A stretch of 64,000 bases of DNA from Ga0077555 sp033764055 (lineage in GTDB: Bacteria > Pseudomonadota > Alphaproteobacteria > Rhizobiales > Hyphomicrobiaceae): the NCBI GenBank assembly GCA_033764055.1, contig JANRJI010000151.1, positions 30,847 to 94,846 on the forward strand. The letters are read 5' to 3'. The notes under the pieces are model-generated. The model saw nothing but the letters and a program-made list of their open reading frames with translations. It did not search any database and was not told the DNA's origin. Position 1 is the stretch's first letter. The number at the start of each line of letters is the position of its first letter. Positions 42,901 to 51,990 of the stretch are shown piece by piece. The translations under genes and the position numbers were made by a program.

Positions 42901-44601
42901 CTAGCTACTGTTTTTGTTGAAAAAACCGCCAGTCCTGGCGCCACTGTCATTGCGGCGTTGCATGCCGCTATCATCAGTCTTCGCCTCATGCCGCCTGCCA
43001 CCGCCCATCATGCGCTGCAGCAAGCCCCCGCGAGGCCCCGCATCACGGGCGCCGTGGCTGTCGTGCACTGGCGGCGGAGGCCGGTGTCCGGCCTCGTCGT
43101 ACTGGCCTGACTTGGCAAGGTATTCCCTCTGTCCCACAGCCGGGAACTCCTCGAGGTCGGGCAGCCGGCGAGGGGCGGCGCGACGGAGCTCCTCCGGCGG
43201 ACCGGGCTTGAACGGATCCGGCGTTTCCGCGGGTGCCAGCGGCGGGGGCTGCGATCGACCCGCAGGTCCCTGCGACCTCGGTGGCCGCGACTCCTCGATG
43301 ATCACGTCGTTCGGCCCCCGCCAAAGCTCGCGGGGCTCGGCGGGTGCGGTCTCACCAGCATGCGAAGCCGGAGGAGGTGACGGAGCCGCGAGCGCTCCGG
43401 TGGTGGGCTTGGATGCCGGTGGCGGCGGATGACCGCTCGTTCCCGCCGTCGCTCCTGCCAGCCCCCAGCCAGCGACGGGTGGCGCACCGGCCGGCTTCGA
43501 GCCGTGCGGGGCTGGCGGCGGTATCGCGTCTGCAGACGGATGCTTGACAGCAGGCTCGGCCGCGGCCGGCCCGTGCCCCCGCTCGGAATGTCCGGTCGGC
43601 TGCGCGTAAGGCCTCGCATGGCCTTCGTCCCTCAGCGAGCCGTTCATCCCGGACGCGACGATAGCGACGCGAATATGGTCGCCCAGCTGATCGTCGAACG
43701 TGGCACCGACGATGATATTCGCATCCGGGTCGACCTCCTGGCGCACTCGGCTCGCCGCCTCGTCGACCTCGTACAGCGTCATGTCGCGACCGCCGATGAT
43801 CGACAGAAGCAATCCCTTCGCTCCCTTGAGCGTCACCTCGTCGAGGAGAGGATTGGAGATGGCCTCCTCTGCGGCGCGCATCGCGCGTCGCTCGCCGGAG
43901 GCCTCGCCGGTGCCCATCATGGCAGTTCCCATGCCGCTCATCACCGTGCGGACATCGGCGAAATCGAGATTGATGAGGCCATCCTTGACGATCAGGTCGA
44001 CGATGCAAGCGACGCCCGAGTAGAGCACCTGGTCGGCCAGCACGAAGGCCTCGGCGAACGTGGTCTTCTCGGTGGCGATCCGGAACAGATTCTGGTTCGG
44101 GATCACGATCAGCGTATCGACGTACTTGCGCAGCTCAGCGATGCCGGCCTCCGCCGTCCGCATGCGCCGCGTGCCCTCGAACAGGAACGGCTTCGTCACG
44201 ATACCGACGGCGAGCACCCCCATGTCGCGCGCTGCTCGCGCGATTACGGCCGCCGCACCCGTGCCCGTGCCGCCTCCCATGCCGGCGGCGATGAACACCA
44301 TGTGCGCTCCAGCGACCTGGGCGCGGATGTCCTCGATCGCTTCCTCTGCCGCGGCCTCGCCGATCTCGGGCTTGGAGCCGGCACCGAGCCCCTCGGTGAG
44401 GCTTGCGCCGAGTTGAATGCGGCGCTCCGCGCTGGAGCCGACCAGGGCCTGCGCATCGGTATTGGCGGCGATGTACTCCACCCCGGTCAGCCCCGAGGCG
44501 ATCATGTTGTTGATGGCATTGCCGCCAGCGCCACCGACGCCCACGACGATGATGCGGGGCTTGAGCTCGGTCAGTTTCGGCAGCTCGAGATTGATGCTCA
44601 T
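42901..44601 (-). CDS. ftsZ: cell-division GTPase FtsZ with a long C-terminal linker
   Basis: This 566-residue tubulin homologue forms the Z-ring. The GTPase core (about residues 17-325) has GVGGAGGNAINNM, the tubulin signature GGGTGTG at 109-115 and the synergy-loop NLDFADVRTVM near 211-221. A Pro/Ala-rich linker follows, with an internal conserved-looking DLEEFPAVGQREY at about 482-494. The protein ends GGFFNKNSS. The usual terminal peptide of the (D/E)IPAFLRRQ type, which binds FtsA and other partners, is not seen. The ATG at 44601 has AGGGG ten bases upstream. It lies 83 bases downstream of ftsA. Confidence 0.95.
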   Translation of the reverse strand: MSINLELPKLTELKPRIIVVGVGGAGGNAINNMIASGLTGVEYIAANTDAQALVGSSAERRIQLGASLTEGLGAGSKPEIGEAAAEEAIEDIRAQVAGAHMVFIAAGMGGGTGTGAAAVIARAARDMGVLAVGIVTKPFLFEGTRRMRTAEAGIAELRKYVDTLIVIPNQNLFRIATEKTTFAEAFVLADQVLYSGVACIVDLIVKDGLINLDFADVRTVMSGMGTAMMGTGEASGERRAMRAAEEAISNPLLDEVTLKGAKGLLLSIIGGRDMTLYEVDEAASRVRQEVDPDANIIVGATFDDQLGDHIRVAIVASGMNGSLRDEGHARPYAQPTGHSERGHGPAAAEPAVKHPSADAIPPPAPHGSKPAGAPPVAGWGLAGATAGTSGHPPPPASKPTTGALAAPSPPPASHAGETAPAEPRELWRGPNDVIIEESRPPRSQGPAGRSQPPPLAPAETPDPFKPGPPEELRRAAPRRLPDLEEFPAVGQREYLAKSGQYDEAGHRPPPPVHDSHGARDAGPRGGLLQRMMGGGRRHEAKTDDSGMQRRNDSGARTGGFFNKNSS

Positions 44602-44684
44602 TGGCTCGCATCCCCTGAACTCGTCGCGGCGCGCCCTCGGCGGCCGATGCCCATCGGTGTCCCCGGTGGCGAGCACGCCGCCGG

Positions 44685-45941
44685 TTAGAAGCTTTCGCGG
44701 ATCCAACGCTCGATTCGATCGAGGTAGCCGCGGTCTCGTGATCCCACACCGCCACTCGCGCGCTGAACGTCCGGCGGCATGCCAGCCACCTGCAACAACC
44801 CGATAACAGTCGAGAACGCTGGACTGCACATGCTCCCGGGCATACGGCCAACCGGTTGTGGCCTGCCGATCCGCACGCTGCCGGGAAAGCGCCGACTCCA
44901 GACCTGGTCCAGGCCGAGCAACTGGCTGGCGCCGCCCGTGATCACGACGCGACGTGTGGCCATCGCGCCGAGCCCGGACTCGTCAATACGCTCGGCCACC
45001 TGCCCGAGCAGCCCTTCTATTCTCGGGGCTAAGATCTCTCGGACGTGGGCCTTCGACGTCTGATGCAGGCCACCCGGCTCGTCGCCACCGGCAACGGGAT
45101 ACGCGATCATCTCGGCATCGTCGGAGGAGGCTTTGATCAGTGTGCCATAAAGCGTCTTGATTCGCTCGGCCTCGGCAATCGTCGTGACGAGCTCCCGGGC
45201 GATGTCGTAGGTCAGATGATTGCCGCCGACCGGAACCGCATCGACATGGACGACGCGACCCTCTGCGAAGATCGCCACCGACGTCACACCGGCTCCCATC
45301 TCGACCACGAGCACGCCGGCCCTGCGCTCTTCCTCGGTGGCGACTGCGACACCGCTGGCGTAGGGCGCCGGCACGAGCCGCTCGGCGAGCATGTGGCTGC
45401 GCTCGACGACACCGACGAGGTTGCGCACGGTGCCCTCATCGGCGGTGACGGCGCTGAGGTCGACCGCCAGCTCGCGCCCCGCAAGACCGCACGGATCGGC
45501 AATGCCCGTCGCCTCGTCGAGCCGCCAGCCCGAGCGGCCAAGCTGGATCACGGCGCGGCCGGACCTGTCGAGCCATGCCTCGCCGTCGGCCAGGATGCGG
45601 TCGATGTCGCTCTCTCGGACGACGCCACTCTCGAGCGTCGCGCGCGCCACGAAGCTGGTAGACCTCATGCGCCCGGCGCTGATCGACACCACCACCCGGT
45701 CCAATGAGACCCCTGCCATGCGCTCGGCCTGCCCGACGGCAGCGCGCACAGCTCGCTCTGCCTCGTCGGGATCGATCACCATCCCGGACTTGATGCCACG
45801 GGCCTTCTGGTGGCCGAGCCCGAGCAGCATCGGCACACCGTCGGAGTCCGCCGCTGTGATCGCGGCACACACTTTGGCCGTGCCGATATCGAGCACGCCG
45901 ATCGGTCCTTTGCCTCCGGTCTTTCTGAGGGAACTCATCAC
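44685..45941 (-). CDS. ftsA: cell-division actin-like protein FtsA
   Basis: This 418-residue actin-fold protein anchors FtsZ to the membrane. Phosphate 1 is VLDIGTAKV near residue 16. Phosphate 2 reads VVEMGAGVTS, with Glu replacing the usual Asp. The adenosine motif is VITGGASQLLGLDQ. The C-terminal amphipathic membrane-targeting helix RGYLDRIERWIRESF is intact. Two adjacent ATGs are possible starts (45941, 45938). It is separated from ftsQ by 10 bases, so it belongs to the same transcript. Confidence 0.95.
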   Translation of the reverse strand: MMSSLRKTGGKGPIGVLDIGTAKVCAAITAADSDGVPMLLGLGHQKARGIKSGMVIDPDEAERAVRAAVGQAERMAGVSLDRVVVSISAGRMRSTSFVARATLESGVVRESDIDRILADGEAWLDRSGRAVIQLGRSGWRLDEATGIADPCGLAGRELAVDLSAVTADEGTVRNLVGVVERSHMLAERLVPAPYASGVAVATEEERRAGVLVVEMGAGVTSVAIFAEGRVVHVDAVPVGGNHLTYDIARELVTTIAEAERIKTLYGTLIKASSDDAEMIAYPVAGGDEPGGLHQTSKAHVREILAPRIEGLLGQVAERIDESGLGAMATRRVVITGGASQLLGLDQVWSRRFPGSVRIGRPQPVGRMPGSMCSPAFSTVIGLLQVAGMPPDVQRASGGVGSRDRGYLDRIERWIRESF

Positions 45942-45951
45942 GACTGTCCTC

Positions 45952-47268
45952 CTAGAGCTGCCGCGAGGGACGCGAGGCCGAAACCGGCGTCGTGGCGCTC
46001 ACCGCCGCCGGAGCCACCGCTGAAAGCGGCCCGATGCCGACCACGTCAGGCAGCCGGAGATCGATCACCCGCCCGGGATGGGCGAGCAGTGCCGCCTCTC
46101 CGTCGAGGCGCACGAGACGGGCGAGGCCGTCGGCAAGGCCGTCCACCGGCAGCCGGATGCGCGTGCCGTTCGCCAGCTCCAGATCCCAGCGCCGCAGCCC
46201 GAGCCTGTGGGCGACCGCCACACTCGCCTTGAGCCCCGGATGGACGTCGATCTGCGCAAGCAGGTCTGCCGCGGCGTCCGGCGCACCGGGGCCGGACACG
46301 CGGGGCAATTCCGCCGGGATCCGGCTGCCGAGAATGGCGAGCTGTCGGCCCGTCCGGTCGACGAGAACGCTACGCTCGCCGTCGTGCCAGACCGCGAGCG
46401 GCTTTCGCTCTCGGATCTCGATCCAGAGCTTGTCCGGCCACACGCGGTGGAGCACCGCCGTCTCCACCCAGGGCAGTGCTTCGATCTGCCGTCGCGCGAC
46501 TGCCACGTCGAGGCCTGGCAACGACCGGTCCAGCTTGCCGAGCGCCCGGAAAACCTCGCCTTCGAGCGTCCGGCTGTGCCCCGTCACCGAAACCTCGTTG
46601 ATGCCGAATCCGAGCTTGGCCAGCGCACCGTCGAGCTGCTCCGAGAGAGGCGTCACCGATCGCACGTTCTGGCCAAAGCCGCTGGCCAAGGCGTAAGCGA
46701 GGGCCCCGGCGAGACTTGCGGCCATCAGATAGGACCGCCGGCCTCCGAGCAGCCCGTCCCTCCCCAGCCTGGGACGTCGACGGGCGGGAGGCTGCGGATC
46801 CGGCATGGCGTCTCGGGGCATAACCGGGTCGCCCGCGATCTCGACGTGCAGGGCAGGCGCATCGCGCTCCGCAGGCGCGCCAGGGCGCAGGTCCCCGAGC
46901 TTCGCACGCCCGGCATTGCGCGGGTCTTCAGCCGGGAGGGGCGCCGCGGCGGTGGACGGCAGCCGCGGCTGCTCGCCCACGGGCTCGGCGAGCCCACCGG
47001 CCCCGTGCCGAACAGCCGCCGGCGGCGCGAACGTGGGCGGCGACGCGGGGAAGGGCTCCGGGGGATCGATGGGTCCGAGCGGCATGGGGCGCGCCGGGAT
47101 AGGCTCCGCTGCGCGCCACCAGAATCCCGCCCCTCGCTCCTGCCTCGCCTGATCCATGTCCGGAATACCTATCGGCCGCGGTCCGCGTGCGCCTTCCACT
47201 CTCCTGCCGACCGGGCGAGCCGGATCGGCGTGGGAGGGAGCGGCATGGCGCGGCGCGGACCGGGCCAT
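45952..47268 (-). CDS. ftsQ: cell-division protein FtsQ with a long N-terminal extension
   Basis: This 438-residue protein has a Pro/Ala/Arg-rich cytoplasmic N-terminus of about 175 residues, roughly three times the usual length. A single membrane helix follows (YLMAASLAGALAYALASGFG, from about 180). The periplasmic POTRA domain reads INEVSVTGHSRTLEGEVFRAL and the beta domain includes WIEIRERKPLAVW. FtsQ scaffolds FtsB/FtsL in the divisome. The start is uncertain: the ATG at 47268 has only a weak ribosome site, and one at 47157 is possible. Confidence 0.9.
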   Translation of the reverse strand: MARSAPRHAAPSHADPARPVGRRVEGARGPRPIGIPDMDQARQERGAGFWWRAAEPIPARPMPLGPIDPPEPFPASPPTFAPPAAVRHGAGGLAEPVGEQPRLPSTAAAPLPAEDPRNAGRAKLGDLRPGAPAERDAPALHVEIAGDPVMPRDAMPDPQPPARRRPRLGRDGLLGGRRSYLMAASLAGALAYALASGFGQNVRSVTPLSEQLDGALAKLGFGINEVSVTGHSRTLEGEVFRALGKLDRSLPGLDVAVARRQIEALPWVETAVLHRVWPDKLWIEIRERKPLAVWHDGERSVLVDRTGRQLAILGSRIPAELPRVSGPGAPDAAADLLAQIDVHPGLKASVAVAHRLGLRRWDLELANGTRIRLPVDGLADGLARLVRLDGEAALLAHPGRVIDLRLPDVVGIGPLSAVAPAAVSATTPVSASRPSRQL

Positions 47269-47381
47269 TAATCCGACATTTGTTGAGTTCGGTTAATTTT
47301 GTGTTGACGGCGCAGCGGGTTGCAGTCGGCCGTCGGACGCGTGCGGCGGACAACACCGCGCATGTGACGCGGGCCAGCACC

Positions 47382-48314
47382 TCAGCGGTCGTTCGAGGCG
47401 TCCTCGACCAGCCATCTGACGAGCTGCCGGTAGCTCATCCCAGCATGCTCGGCGAGCTCGGGCACCAGGGAGGTCGGAGTCATACCCGGTTGCGTGTTGA
47501 TCTCGAGGAAGGCGAGTGCATCCGTCTCGTCGTCGTAGCGGAAGTCTGACCGGGTCACCCCTCGGCACCCCAGCGCCCGATGAGCGGCGAGTGCATGCCG
47601 TTGGATGGCGCTGGTGACCTTCTCGGGGAGTGACGCGGGCAGAATGTGCCGGGATCCGCCGGGGGCATACTTTGCCTCATAGTCGTAGAACTCGAGGTGC
47701 TCCGCAGCCACGATGTCGATGATGCCAGTCGCCTTGTCGCCGATGACGCCACAGGTAAGCTCACGGCCGGCCACGTACCGTTCGACCATGATCAGCCCTT
47801 CGCGGGTGGTGGCGATGCTCCGTATCGCATCGGGCGGGCGATTGGCACCACCCCGGACGATGACGACACCGACGCTGGAGCCTTCCGCAACCGGCTTCGC
47901 CACATAGGGCGGCTCCATCGCATGCCGGGCCAAAGCCTCCTCGCGCCGCACCAGCACGCCTTCCGCGACGGGCACGCCGTGCCGCGCGACGATCTCCTTC
48001 GTCGCCTCCTTGTTCATGGCCAGAGACGACGCGAGCACGCCCGAATGCGTGTAGGGAATGCCCAGCACCTCCAGCAGTCCCTGCACGCAGCCATCCTCGC
48101 CCCAGCGTCCGTGCAGCGCGTTGAAGCAGCAGTCGGGGCGCAGCTCGGTAAGCGTCGCCGCGAGGTGCCGGTCGACGTCGACCCGAGTCACGCGGAAGCC
48201 CTCGGCCTCGAGCGCGTCGGCGCATTCCTTGCCCGACGAGAGCGAGACCGCTCGCTCGGCGGACCAACCGCCCATCAGAACGGCGACGTGCCTCGTCTCG
48301 GCCTGCCCAGTCAT
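47382..48314 (-). CDS. ddl: D-alanine--D-alanine ligase
   Basis: This 310-residue ATP-grasp enzyme makes D-Ala-D-Ala for the stem peptide. The sequence shows MGGWSAERAVSLSSG, the substrate motif NALHGRWGEDGCVQGLLE, SSLAMNKEATK, the ATP-loop KPVAEGSSVGVV and the metal segment FLEINTQPGMTP. The ATG at 48314 is five bases after the murB stop. The ligase lies between murB and ftsQ, as in other dcw clusters. Confidence 0.96.
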   Translation of the reverse strand: MTGQAETRHVAVLMGGWSAERAVSLSSGKECADALEAEGFRVTRVDVDRHLAATLTELRPDCCFNALHGRWGEDGCVQGLLEVLGIPYTHSGVLASSLAMNKEATKEIVARHGVPVAEGVLVRREEALARHAMEPPYVAKPVAEGSSVGVVIVRGGANRPPDAIRSIATTREGLIMVERYVAGRELTCGVIGDKATGIIDIVAAEHLEFYDYEAKYAPGGSRHILPASLPEKVTSAIQRHALAAHRALGCRGVTRSDFRYDDETDALAFLEINTQPGMTPTSLVPELAEHAGMSYRQLVRWLVEDASNDR

Positions 48315-48319
48315 GTGCG

Positions 48320-49297
48320 TTACCCCGTCGCTCTCGACAAACCCGCAACCGGGAGCGCCAGCGCCTCGCCCATTGCATGGCCCGCCAGCGGCTCGCCGAT
48401 GCGGATGATCTCCCATTCGAGCGTCACACCCGACTGCGCCTCGACCCGCGCGCGCACCGTCTCGCCGAGTCGCTCGACGTCCTCGGCGGTGGCACCCTGG
48501 TCGTTGATGAGGAAGTTGCAGTGCATCACGGAAACCATGGCACCGCCGACGCGAAAGCCCCTCATGCCGGCCGCATCGATGAGCCTCCAGGCGCTGTTGC
48601 CCGGCGGGTTCTTGAACGTCGAGCCACCGGTGCGCTCCTTGATCGGCTGGTTCTTCTCGCGGTACTCGGCGACCTCGTTCATCTCGGCGAGGATGCTCGA
48701 CGGGTCGCCGGGCTGGCCGGCGTACGTCGCCTCGGTGAAGATCCAGTCCTCGGGCACGCTGCAATGGCGGTAGGTGAAGCCCATGTCGGAATTCGTCAGC
48801 ACGTGCACGGCTCCGATGCGATCGATGGCTCGCGCCTCGACCAGCGCGTCCTTCGTCTCGCGCCCATGCGCACCCGCGTTCATGCGCAAGGCGCCGCCGA
48901 TCGATCCCGGAATGCCGCGATAGAACGCGAGCCCCGTGATGCCGGCGTCGGCCGCCGCGCGGGCGACCTTGACGTCCGGCACGGCCGTGCCCGCGCGCAG
49001 GCGGTGCCCGTCCTCCACGCCGATCTCCCCGAAGCCACGGCCGAGCCGGATCACCACGCCGCGTATGCCGCCGTCGCGGACGAGCAGATTCGAGCCGAGC
49101 CCCAGCGTGAACACCCTGACCTCACGCGGGATTCGCGACAGAAAATAGGCGAGGTCCGCCTCGTCGGCCGGCGTGAACAACACCTCGGCCGGCCCGCCCA
49201 CACGAAACCATGTGATGTCGGCGAGACGCACGTCGCCCGTCAGGCGCCCCCTCAACCCAGGCAGGGCCGACGCCAGCTCCGCGATCAGCCCCGCCAT
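48320..49297 (-). CDS. murB: UDP-N-acetylenolpyruvoylglucosamine reductase
   Basis: This 325-residue FAD enzyme reduces UDP-GlcNAc-enolpyruvate to UDP-MurNAc. FAD-domain motifs are TWFRVGGPAEVLF, LGLGSNLLVRDGG and GIPGSIGGALRMNAGAHG. The C-terminal part has FKNPPGNSAWRLIDAAGMRG, with a type I-like Ser in STFKNP, and HCNFLINDQGAT. The start codon shares one base with the murC stop (TGATG), so the genes are coupled. A 22-codon upstream extension was rejected. Confidence 0.95.
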   Translation of the reverse strand: MAGLIAELASALPGLRGRLTGDVRLADITWFRVGGPAEVLFTPADEADLAYFLSRIPREVRVFTLGLGSNLLVRDGGIRGVVIRLGRGFGEIGVEDGHRLRAGTAVPDVKVARAAADAGITGLAFYRGIPGSIGGALRMNAGAHGRETKDALVEARAIDRIGAVHVLTNSDMGFTYRHCSVPEDWIFTEATYAGQPGDPSSILAEMNEVAEYREKNQPIKERTGGSTFKNPPGNSAWRLIDAAGMRGFRVGGAMVSVMHCNFLINDQGATAEDVERLGETVRARVEAQSGVTLEWEIIRIGEPLAGHAMGEALALPVAGLSRATG

Positions 49298-50736
49298 CAG
49301 CCAGCGCTCCCGGCGAGCTTGGGCGCCGTCTCGGCCAGCCAGTCGGGGAGCGCATGCGCCCATTCCGTCGAGTTCCCGGCGCCGAAGCAGAGCACCATGT
49401 CGCCGGACCGGCCAACCGCACGAATGGCGGGCGCGAGATCGCGGGGGCTCGCGACGGACGTCACCGAGGCGTGCCCGGCCTTGGCGATGGCTGCCGCCAG
49501 CGAGACGTTGTCGATGCCCGCCACGGGCGACTCGCCTGCCGAGTAGAGCGGCGCGACGATCACCGCGTCGGCATCTCCGAGGCAGCTCGCGAACTCGCCG
49601 AAGAGATCCTTGACGCGACTGTAGCGGTGGGGCTCGACCACGGCGATGACGCGCCCCTTGGCTCCGGCGCGCGCCGCCTTGAGCACGGCCGCGATCTCGA
49701 CGGGATGGTGTCCGTAGTCGTCGTAAACAGCGATGCCGTTCCAGGAGCCGGTCGGCTGGAAACGCCGCTTCACGCCTGCGAACCGCGCGATGGCGGCACG
49801 GATCGCCTCGTCGGCTATGCCGGTCTCGGCGCAGACCGCGATGGCAGCCAGCGCATTGAGCGCGTTGTGCTCACCCGGCACTGGCACCGTCCAACTGTCC
49901 AGCCTCCGGGCCCCGCCCGCAACCCGCGACCCGAGGGACGCATCGAGGATCGTGCTGGTGCCGTCGACCCTGACGCGCTCGAGCCGAAGGTCGGCATCCG
50001 CCGAGGTCCCGTAGGTCAGCAGCCGGCGGCCGTCCCGGCGCAGCTGCAGCCTCTCGATCATGGCCCTTGCGACGGGATGGTCGATGCACGCCACGGCAAG
50101 GCCATAGAACGGGATGTTGCGGAAGAACGTCTCGTACTCCCGGTGCATGTTCTCGACCGAACCGAAATAGTCGAGGTGCTCCGGGTCGATATTGGTCACG
50201 ACGCCGATCTGTGTCGGGATCTTGATGAAGGTTCCGTCGGACTCGTCGGCCTCGACCACCATCCAGGGGCCGGCGCCGAGCCGGGCATTCGAGCCCCAAT
50301 CGTTGATGATGCCGCCGGTGATGACTGTCGGCTCGAGACCGGTGTCCTTCAGGACGTGGGCGATGAGGGAGGTGGTCGTCGTCTTGCCGTGCGTACCGGT
50401 GACCGAGACTGTCGCGTAGAGGCGCATCAGCTCGGCCAGCATCTCGGCACGCCGGATGATCGGAATGCCCTTGGCCCGAGCCGCCTCGAGCTCGGGATTT
50501 CCGGCTTTCACCGCCGTCGAGATGACAACGAAGCGCGCGCCTGCGACATTGGCCGGGTCGTGACCAACGAAGATCTTGATGCCCTTGGTGCGCAACCGCT
50601 GGAGGTTGGCGCTCTCCTTCTGGTCAGTCCCCTGCACTGTATAGCCCTTCGCCCGCAATATCTCTGCGATGGCGCTCATTCCGATCCCGCCGATGCCGAG
50701 AATGTGGATGGGACCGAGATCGCCGGGCATCTGCAT
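49297..50736 (-). CDS. murC: UDP-N-acetylmuramate--L-alanine ligase
   Basis: This 479-residue Mur ligase adds L-Ala to UDP-MurNAc. The UDP-binding ILGIGGIGMSAIAE is at the N-terminus. The ATP loop GTHGKTT is at 114-120, ADESDGTF is in the central domain, and NIDPEHLDYFG and YDDYGHHPVEI mark the C-terminal part. The ATG at 50736 follows GGGGAG by seven bases; 30 upstream codons were rejected. It lies 86 bases after murG and overlaps murB by one base. Confidence 0.97.
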   Translation of the reverse strand: MQMPGDLGPIHILGIGGIGMSAIAEILRAKGYTVQGTDQKESANLQRLRTKGIKIFVGHDPANVAGARFVVISTAVKAGNPELEAARAKGIPIIRRAEMLAELMRLYATVSVTGTHGKTTTTSLIAHVLKDTGLEPTVITGGIINDWGSNARLGAGPWMVVEADESDGTFIKIPTQIGVVTNIDPEHLDYFGSVENMHREYETFFRNIPFYGLAVACIDHPVARAMIERLQLRRDGRRLLTYGTSADADLRLERVRVDGTSTILDASLGSRVAGGARRLDSWTVPVPGEHNALNALAAIAVCAETGIADEAIRAAIARFAGVKRRFQPTGSWNGIAVYDDYGHHPVEIAAVLKAARAGAKGRVIAVVEPHRYSRVKDLFGEFASCLGDADAVIVAPLYSAGESPVAGIDNVSLAAAIAKAGHASVTSVASPRDLAPAIRAVGRSGDMVLCFGAGNSTEWAHALPDWLAETAPKLAGSAG

Positions 50737-50822
50737 GGTGTTGCTCCCCTCGAGGTCTTGTGGATTTCCGCCGCGGGCCACCCTCCCGACGGCGAGGACA
50801 CTTGACACTAGGACGCTGACGC

Positions 50823-51971
50823 TCACCCGTTCCCGGGAACGCCACTCATCAGGCCGATCACCAGATCGGCGAGCCGCTGCACCGCGTCCGGCCGCCCCTG
50901 GCTCCGCGCTGCCTCCGCACCCGCTGCGAGCTGATCCGGCGCCGCCATCAGCTCGGCGATGTGGGTCGCGAGCCGCTCAGGAGTGATCAGCTGCTGCTCG
51001 AGACAGATGGCGCCACCGGCCTCGGCCAGCCGAGTTGCGTTGGCAAGCTGATCGTTGTCAAGAGCATGAGGCAGCGGCACCAGGATGGACGGTCGCCCGA
51101 GCACGGTCAGCTCGGCGACGGAGGACGCGCCAGCCCGCGCGATGACAAGGTGCGACGCCGCCATCAGCTCCGGCAGGTTCTGGAAGAAGCTCTCGACCGT
51201 GGCCGCGATCGGAGCGGACCCGGCGCGGTAGGCGGCGATGACGCCGTCCTTGTCCTCCGGTCTCGCCTGCTGAACGACCCTCAGCCTCTGTCGCATCGGC
51301 TCCGGCAACTGGGCCAGCGCCGGCGGCACGGTCTCGGAGAAAAAGCGCGCGCCCTGGCTGCCGCCGAACACGAGCAGGTGAAACGGCTCGCCCGGTCCGC
51401 TCGGCTCGTATGGCACCCGGGCCCATTCGATCACGGCATCGCGCACTGGATTGCCGGTGAAGCGCGCCTTGTCCTTCGCCGTCCCCTCGAGCAGCTTGAC
51501 CGTCTCGAACGACGTGGCGATGGCCGTCACGCGACGCGCCAACATGCGGTTGGCGCGCCCGAGAACGGCGTTCTGCTCGTGCAACGCCGTCGGAATTCCC
51601 TTGAGGCTCGCTGCCACCAGGGGCGGGAAGCTCGGATAGCCGCCGAAGCCGATCACTGCGCCTGGCTTCACCTCTGCCAGGATACGGCCGGCGGCACGAA
51701 CGCCCTTGGCGAGCGTGAGCACCGTCCTGGCCGCAGTCAGGGGATTGGCGCCGGCCAGCGTCGCGGCCGGGACCTGATAGACCTTGCGCGCCGGAAAACC
51801 CATGCCGTAGCGGTCCCCGCGCATGTCCGTGATCAGGTCGACGGCCAGTCCGCGCCGACCGAGCTCCTCGGCGAGCGCCTGGGCCGGAAAAAGATGCCCG
51901 CCTGTGCCGCCGGCAGCGAGCATGACGCTCGCGCCCGCTTCCCGCCGTATGCCTTCGCTGGTCTCCCTGAT
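50823..51971 (-). CDS. murG: undecaprenyldiphospho-muramoylpentapeptide GlcNAc-transferase
   Basis: This 382-residue GT-B enzyme converts lipid I to lipid II at the inner membrane face. The N-domain has LAAGGTGGHLFPAQALAEEL and GFGGYPSFPP; the C-domain has VFGGSQGARFFSETVP, IARAGASSVAELT and PLPHALDNDQLANA. The GTG at 51971 is chosen because GGGGAAG lies seven bases before it. The ATG at 52010 would overlap ftsW and lacks a ribosome site. It lies 19 bases after ftsW. Confidence 0.95.
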   Translation of the reverse strand: MRETSEGIRREAGASVMLAAGGTGGHLFPAQALAEELGRRGLAVDLITDMRGDRYGMGFPARKVYQVPAATLAGANPLTAARTVLTLAKGVRAAGRILAEVKPGAVIGFGGYPSFPPLVAASLKGIPTALHEQNAVLGRANRMLARRVTAIATSFETVKLLEGTAKDKARFTGNPVRDAVIEWARVPYEPSGPGEPFHLLVFGGSQGARFFSETVPPALAQLPEPMRQRLRVVQQARPEDKDGVIAAYRAGSAPIAATVESFFQNLPELMAASHLVIARAGASSVAELTVLGRPSILVPLPHALDNDQLANATRLAEAGGAICLEQQLITPERLATHIAELMAAPDQLAAGAEAARSQGRPDAVQRLADLVIGLMSGVPGNG

Positions 51972-51990
51972 CACGCCGTGGCTTCCCCTC

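Noticed and set aside
49354..50805. A 483-codon plus-strand ORF antisense to murC
   Set aside because: Mirror of GC-rich coding DNA; murC motifs on the minus strand are complete.
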